From the NCBI GenBank assembly GCA_002412705.1, contig DHVO01000217.1, forward strand, positions 1-9,268: 9,268 nt of DNA. The letters are read 5' to 3'. Numbering within the stretch: position 1 is the stretch's first letter; every line of letters begins with the position of its first letter. Origin of the DNA: Bacteroidales bacterium UBA5206. GTDB taxonomy: Bacteria > Bacteroidota > Bacteroidia > Bacteroidales > Tenuifilaceae. The notes below the pieces were generated by a model, which was not told the DNA's origin, did not search any database, and saw only the letters and a list, made by a program, of their open reading frames with translations. Shown here one piece after another: positions 7,187 through 9,268 of the stretch. The translations under genes and the position numbers were made by a program.

Positions 7187-8440
7187 TTACTCTGCTTTAG
7201 CCTTAATAATGCGATACACCTTATCGCTCCTGCGAAGCAATGTTTCTGAGGCTATAGAGCAGCGAATGCCCTTGTTTACCGTGTCAACCGATTGGTCATC
7301 TACACGCACATCATCAACTGTGTACTCTACCACGCCCGTGGTTGGGCCTGTTATTAACAGCTTGTCGCCCTTGTGTAGTTCGGTTGCTTCAACAAGAATT
7401 TCGGCAACGCCAATCTTGGTAAAGTAGTTGGTTATTTTTCCGCAATAGACCTTACGCTCGGTGGCAACGCTACCGTAGTGGTGGCTCCATTCGCCTAGGC
7501 GCTGACCAAGGTAGTAGCCATTCCAGAAACCGCGGTTGAACACGGTTGATAGGCGTTCCTTCCATGCGTTAATCTTCTCCTCACCATAGGTGCCATCCTC
7601 AATGGCTTGTACCGCTTCACTGTAGCATTGGGTAACCGTTTTAACGTACTCCGGGCTGCGGGCTCGTCCCTCAAGCTTGAGCACGCGAACCCCTGCATCA
7701 ATCATCTCATTTAGAAAACCAATGGTGCATAAGTCCTTGGGCGACATTATGTACTCATTATCTATCTCAAGTTGATCTCCCGTTTCGTTATCGGTTACGG
7801 TGTAGCTTCTGCGGCATATTTGTAGGCACGCGCCACGGTTTGCCGATGAGTTGGCCTCGTGCAAACTCATGTAGCACTTACCCGATACGGCCATGCACAG
7901 CGCACCGTGAGCAAACATCTCCAGCTTAATCTTTTCGCCAGCGGGACCAACAATGTTTTGCTGCTCAATGTTGTTGTAAATAACCGAAACCTGCTCTAGC
8001 GTTAGCTCGCGGGCAAGCACGGCAACATCGGCCCACTGCGAGTAGAACTTGAGTGATTGGGTATTGCTGATGTTTAGCTGAGTGGATAGGTGAACCTCTA
8101 CGCCCTTTTCGCGAGCGTAGAAAATGGCGGCTTGGTCGGAGGCAATAACTGCGGAGATACCCGCTTTTGCCGCTTCATCAATGGTGCGGTGCATGGGTTC
8201 CAGGTCGTGATCGTACAGTACGGTATTCACCGTTAGGTACGATTTTACGCCATGCTCCTTGCAAACCCTAACAATTTCGGCCAAATCGTTAACCGTAAAG
8301 TTAACCGTTGATTTGGCGCGCATGTTTAGGTGTCCCACACCAAAGTACACCGAGTTTGCTCCACCCTGTATGGCAGCCATTAGGGCTTCAAAGTTCCCTG
8401 CAGGAGCCATAATCTCAATATCTTTCCTTGAAATTGGCAT
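7187..8440 (-). CDS. trhP: Peptidase U32 family protein, TrhP/YegQ-like tRNA hydroxylation factor
   Basis: The 417-residue protein has a TIM-barrel-like N terminus starting with the family's IEIMAPAGNFEALMAAIQGG (8-27). The U32 signature is complete: MFAHGALCMAVSGKCYMS (175-192). It is followed by NRGACLQICRR (201-211), YIMSPKDLC (230-238) and GVRVLKLEGRARSPEYVKTV (250-269). A C-terminal beta-barrel-like domain follows from about 330. Although called peptidases, characterised bacterial U32 proteins (TrhP, RlhA, UbiU/UbiV) are oxygen-independent hydroxylation factors, and UbiU/UbiV bind an Fe-S cluster. C182, C189, C205/C209 and C238 are candidate ligands. Length and the absence of the extra domain of RlhA favour TrhP (5-hydroxyuridine at tRNA position 34). 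The U32 family is certain; the TrhP subtype is likely. The gene stands alone, with a good promoter at 8490-8520. Confidence 0.88.
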   Translation of the reverse strand: MPISRKDIEIMAPAGNFEALMAAIQGGANSVYFGVGHLNMRAKSTVNFTVNDLAEIVRVCKEHGVKSYLTVNTVLYDHDLEPMHRTIDEAAKAGISAVIASDQAAIFYAREKGVEVHLSTQLNISNTQSLKFYSQWADVAVLARELTLEQVSVIYNNIEQQNIVGPAGEKIKLEMFAHGALCMAVSGKCYMSLHEANSSANRGACLQICRRSYTVTDNETGDQLEIDNEYIMSPKDLCTIGFLNEMIDAGVRVLKLEGRARSPEYVKTVTQCYSEAVQAIEDGTYGEEKINAWKERLSTVFNRGFWNGYYLGQRLGEWSHHYGSVATERKVYCGKITNYFTKIGVAEILVEATELHKGDKLLITGPTTGVVEYTVDDVRVDDQSVDTVNKGIRCSIASETLLRRSDKVYRIIKAKAE

Positions 8441-8461
8441 ATTGTTGTATTTACACTATTC

Positions 8462-8480
8462 CCTTGCAGAATTCGCAAGG
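8462..8480 (-). other. Small hairpin in the U32 gene leader
   Basis: CCTTGC (8462-8467) and GCAAGG (8475-8480) form a perfect 6-base-pair stem around a 7-base loop containing GAATTC. It falls between the predicted transcription start (about 8483) and the ATG at 8440, so it would be near the 5' end of the mRNA. There is no T-tract after it and no known riboswitch pattern; it may simply stabilise the message. Confidence 0.4.
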
Positions 8481-8489
8481 AAAACTGCG

Positions 8490-8520
8490 CAAAGGTACTA
8501 ACCAACATTTGAAATAGAAA
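8490..8520 (-). promoter_or_regulatory. Bacteroidetes-type promoter of the U32 gene
   Basis: Read on the minus strand, TACCTTTG (8497-8490) matches the -7 consensus TAnnTTTG exactly. A TTTC (8520-8517), one base from the -33 TTTG, lies 19 bases upstream, inside the usual spacer range. Transcription would start near 8483, giving a leader of about 40 bases. This is the best-formed promoter in the window. Confidence 0.65.
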
Positions 8521-8655
8521 GTTTGTTTAGGTGATTGATGTTTTGGTGGTGGGTGTGGTTGGTAATGCGCTGAAATTTCGGGGTTGAGGCTCCAAAACCC
8601 GGTATTTACGCTTTTGGTGGTCGGCTACGCTACTGCGCCTATCCTCACGCATGGT

Positions 8656-8676
8656 AACCAAGCAAAGGTTTTGGTT
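8656..8676 (+). other. Minor hairpin inside repeat copy 1
   Basis: AACCAA (8656-8661) and TTGGTT (8671-8676) form a 6-base-pair stem with a 9-base loop. It overlaps the left half of the inner imperfect inverted pair, so the two foldings compete. Seen directly; no function is known. Confidence 0.35.
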
Positions 8677-8724
8677 AGTTTGCAAAGTGCTATTTTGGCT
8701 AGGTATTGCTTTTGCTGTTGCGGA

Positions 8725-8743
8725 GCCGCACGACTCGTGCGGC
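8725..8743. other. GC-rich palindrome near the centre of the cassette repeat
   Basis: GCCGCACGA and TCGTGCGGC are perfect complements around a single C. The hairpin is far more GC-rich than its surroundings and lies close to the midpoint (8712) of the 8587-8838 element. It could nucleate folding of the whole repeat as single-stranded DNA or RNA. No T-tract follows directly, though CCTTTTGCTT begins five bases later, so weak termination of plus-strand transcription is possible. Confidence 0.6.
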
Positions 8744-8766
8744 AGCGCCTTTTGCTTAAATGTAAA

Positions 8767-8797
8767 TTTTATATCTGTGACAGTACAATTAACTTTG
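8767..8797 (+). promoter_or_regulatory. Promoter inside the repeat, facing the cassette ORF
   Basis: TAACTTTG (8790-8797) fits the -7 consensus TAnnTTTG exactly. TTTT (8767-8770), one base from the -33 TTTG, precedes it by 19 bases. Transcription would begin near 8804 and run into the ORF at 8886 with a leader of about 80 bases that contains the right terminal inverted repeat. If every repeat copy carries it, each would supply a promoter to the ORF on its right. Confidence 0.5.
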
Positions 8798-8885
8798 GCA
8801 AGGTATCCTGTTAATAATGAGGTAAAACTTTGGAGCCTATTTAGTTTTCACACTTAGGTAAATGTGATAACTTTAAAACAAAAAA

Positions 8886-9206
8886 ATGAATAAACAAGTA
8901 TCGGAACCCGCGAGAATGCGGTTAAAAAATATAAAGAAGTTTGCCCACATTAGTACTTTCGGATTAGTGATTGAAAAGTTCTTTTCCGAAAAGGATATTG
9001 AATGGTTTTCCATACATGGAGAATGGAGCGTTTACAAAAACATCAAGTCAACGAGAAATATTTGTTGGATAGGCCGAAACCTTTGGCGATTTTTTGGGAG
9101 AAATGTAACATTACAACACATCCCTCAGGTCGGTGTGGTAGCAGATATCACAGAGGATGAATTCGATGAACTTAAAAAAAGCAAATTGAAAACCTTCAAA
9201 ATTTAA
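8886..9206 (+). CDS. Small hypothetical protein, cargo of a repeat-flanked cassette
   Basis: I do not recognise this 106-residue protein. It is basic at both ends (RMRLKNIKK at 10-18, KKSKLKTFK at 97-105), has four tryptophans (W40, W47, W61, W67) and an acidic stretch ITEDEFDELKK (88-98). It has no signal peptide, membrane segment or familiar catalytic motif, so it is probably soluble and cytoplasmic. The ATG at 8886 follows an A-rich leader (AAAACAAAAAA) typical of Bacteroidota starts; M11 is an alternative start. A hand count gives about 36% G+C, against 48% and 53% in two 60-base samples of the neighbouring U32 gene, which suggests separate origin. A full-length frame, a promoter upstream and tight placement between two repeat copies argue that it is real cargo. 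A role in defence or toxin-antitoxin function would be guesswork. Confidence 0.65.
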   Translation: MNKQVSEPARMRLKNIKKFAHISTFGLVIEKFFSEKDIEWFSIHGEWSVYKNIKSTRNICWIGRNLWRFFGRNVTLQHIPQVGVVADITEDEFDELKKSKLKTFKI

Positions 9207-9227
9207 TAACCAATACCCCGTTCGTTC

Positions 9228-9268
9228 GAGGCTCCAAAGCCCAGTATTTACGCTTTTGGTGGTCGGCT
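9228..9268 (+). repeat. Structured cassette-flanking repeat, copy 2 (cut by window edge)
   Basis: These 41 bases match 8586-8626 in direct orientation with two differences (A/G at 8597/9239 and G/A at 8601/9243). Homology starts abruptly at GAGGCTCC, 21 bases after the stop codon of the small ORF, and is still continuing at the last base. The distance between copy starts is 642 bases. Confidence 0.9.

Larger units (their letters stand above)
8586..8838 (+). repeat. Structured cassette-flanking repeat, copy 1
   Basis: The first 41 bases (8586-8626) recur at 9228-9268 with 39 identities. The element appears bounded by perfect 10-base inverted repeats, AGGCTCCAAA (8587-8596) and TTTGGAGCCT (8829-8838). 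Inside, an imperfect inverted pair (8650-8670 against 8791-8810) and a 19-base palindrome (8725-8743) suggest that a single strand could fold on itself. No flanking target-site duplication is visible (GGTTG left, ATTTA right), and there is no transposase or convincing ORF inside. The region 8441-8885 therefore holds this repeat, the U32 promoter and no supported gene. Because copy 2 is cut by the window edge, only its left 41 bases can be compared. The right boundary at 8838 is inferred from the inverted repeat. Confidence 0.75.

Noticed and set aside
8541..8571. Possible degenerate third copy of the cassette repeat
   Set aside because: TTTTGGTGGT here matches 8612-8621, followed by a loosely similar GCGCT, but the region is simply G/T-rich and the homology is too short to separate from chance.
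8586..8838. Canonical integron attC site
   Set aside because: The layout is attC-like, but I find no GTTRRRY/RYYYAAC core boxes at the ends and the element is much longer than usual attC sites; no integrase gene is in view. Only the analogy is kept.
8587..8838. MITE or other non-autonomous transposon
   Set aside because: It has terminal inverted repeats, but no target-site duplication is seen at either side, and the regular placement right after an ORF fits a cassette better. It cannot be fully excluded from two copies.
8584..8857. Open frames running through the repeat (8584-8814 and 8651-8857, plus strand)
   Set aside because: They lie wholly within the structured repeat and overlap each other in different frames, have low-complexity Cys/Leu/Phe composition and no plausible start context.
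8587..9206. Retron-type ncRNA followed by its effector or reverse transcriptase
   Set aside because: End-pairing inverted repeats recall retron a1/a2, but the 106-residue ORF has no reverse-transcriptase motifs and the repeat recurs after the ORF.

Overview
The window looks like a chromosomal segment of a Bacteroidota bacterium, probably of the Bacteroidales/Marinilabiliales kind. The evidence is a DUF4254 protein, an AsmA-like/GT51 fusion, candidate promoters of the Bacteroidetes type (TAnnTTTG at -7), and A-rich sequence rather than clear Shine-Dalgarno sites before start codons. No rRNA, tRNA, CRISPR array or transposase is visible.

Left part (1-4961, all minus strand, read right to left). 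A DUF4254 gene is followed by a terminator-like hairpin. Next comes a tight group: a GT9 (heptosyltransferase-type) glycosyltransferase, a 74-residue ferredoxin starting on GTG two bases after it, and a YitT-family membrane protein, closed by a strong hairpin at 1959-2000. Then rsgA (ribosome-assembly GTPase) and an AIM24/TIGR00266 protein form a pair with a 12-base gap, ending at a long perfect palindrome (43-77). These are housekeeping and envelope genes.

Middle part (4962-8520). A 201-base divergent spacer carries a good -7 box for a plus-strand gene of 646 residues. That gene joins one N-terminal membrane anchor, an AsmA-like periplasmic region and a C-terminal GT51 peptidoglycan glycosyltransferase, with no transpeptidase. 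It converges on a minus-strand U32-family gene (TrhP/YegQ-like, tRNA hydroxylation). The two share a hairpin (7116-7150) that is a diverged relative of the palindrome at 43-77, with compensatory base changes. The U32 gene has the clearest promoter in the window and a small hairpin in its leader.

Right part (8521-9268). The character changes here. A structured element of about 252 bases (8587-8838) has 10-base terminal inverted repeats, a near-central 19-base palindrome and its own outward promoter. It precedes a small AT-rich orphan ORF (106 residues), and 21 bases after that ORF the same element begins again (39 of 41 bases identical) and is cut by the window edge. This repeat-ORF-repeat layout, with a 642-base period, resembles a gene-cassette array without canonical integron attC boxes. 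It is the most interesting part of the window. The array, if it is one, continues to the right, so its size, its other cargo and any recombinase cannot be seen.
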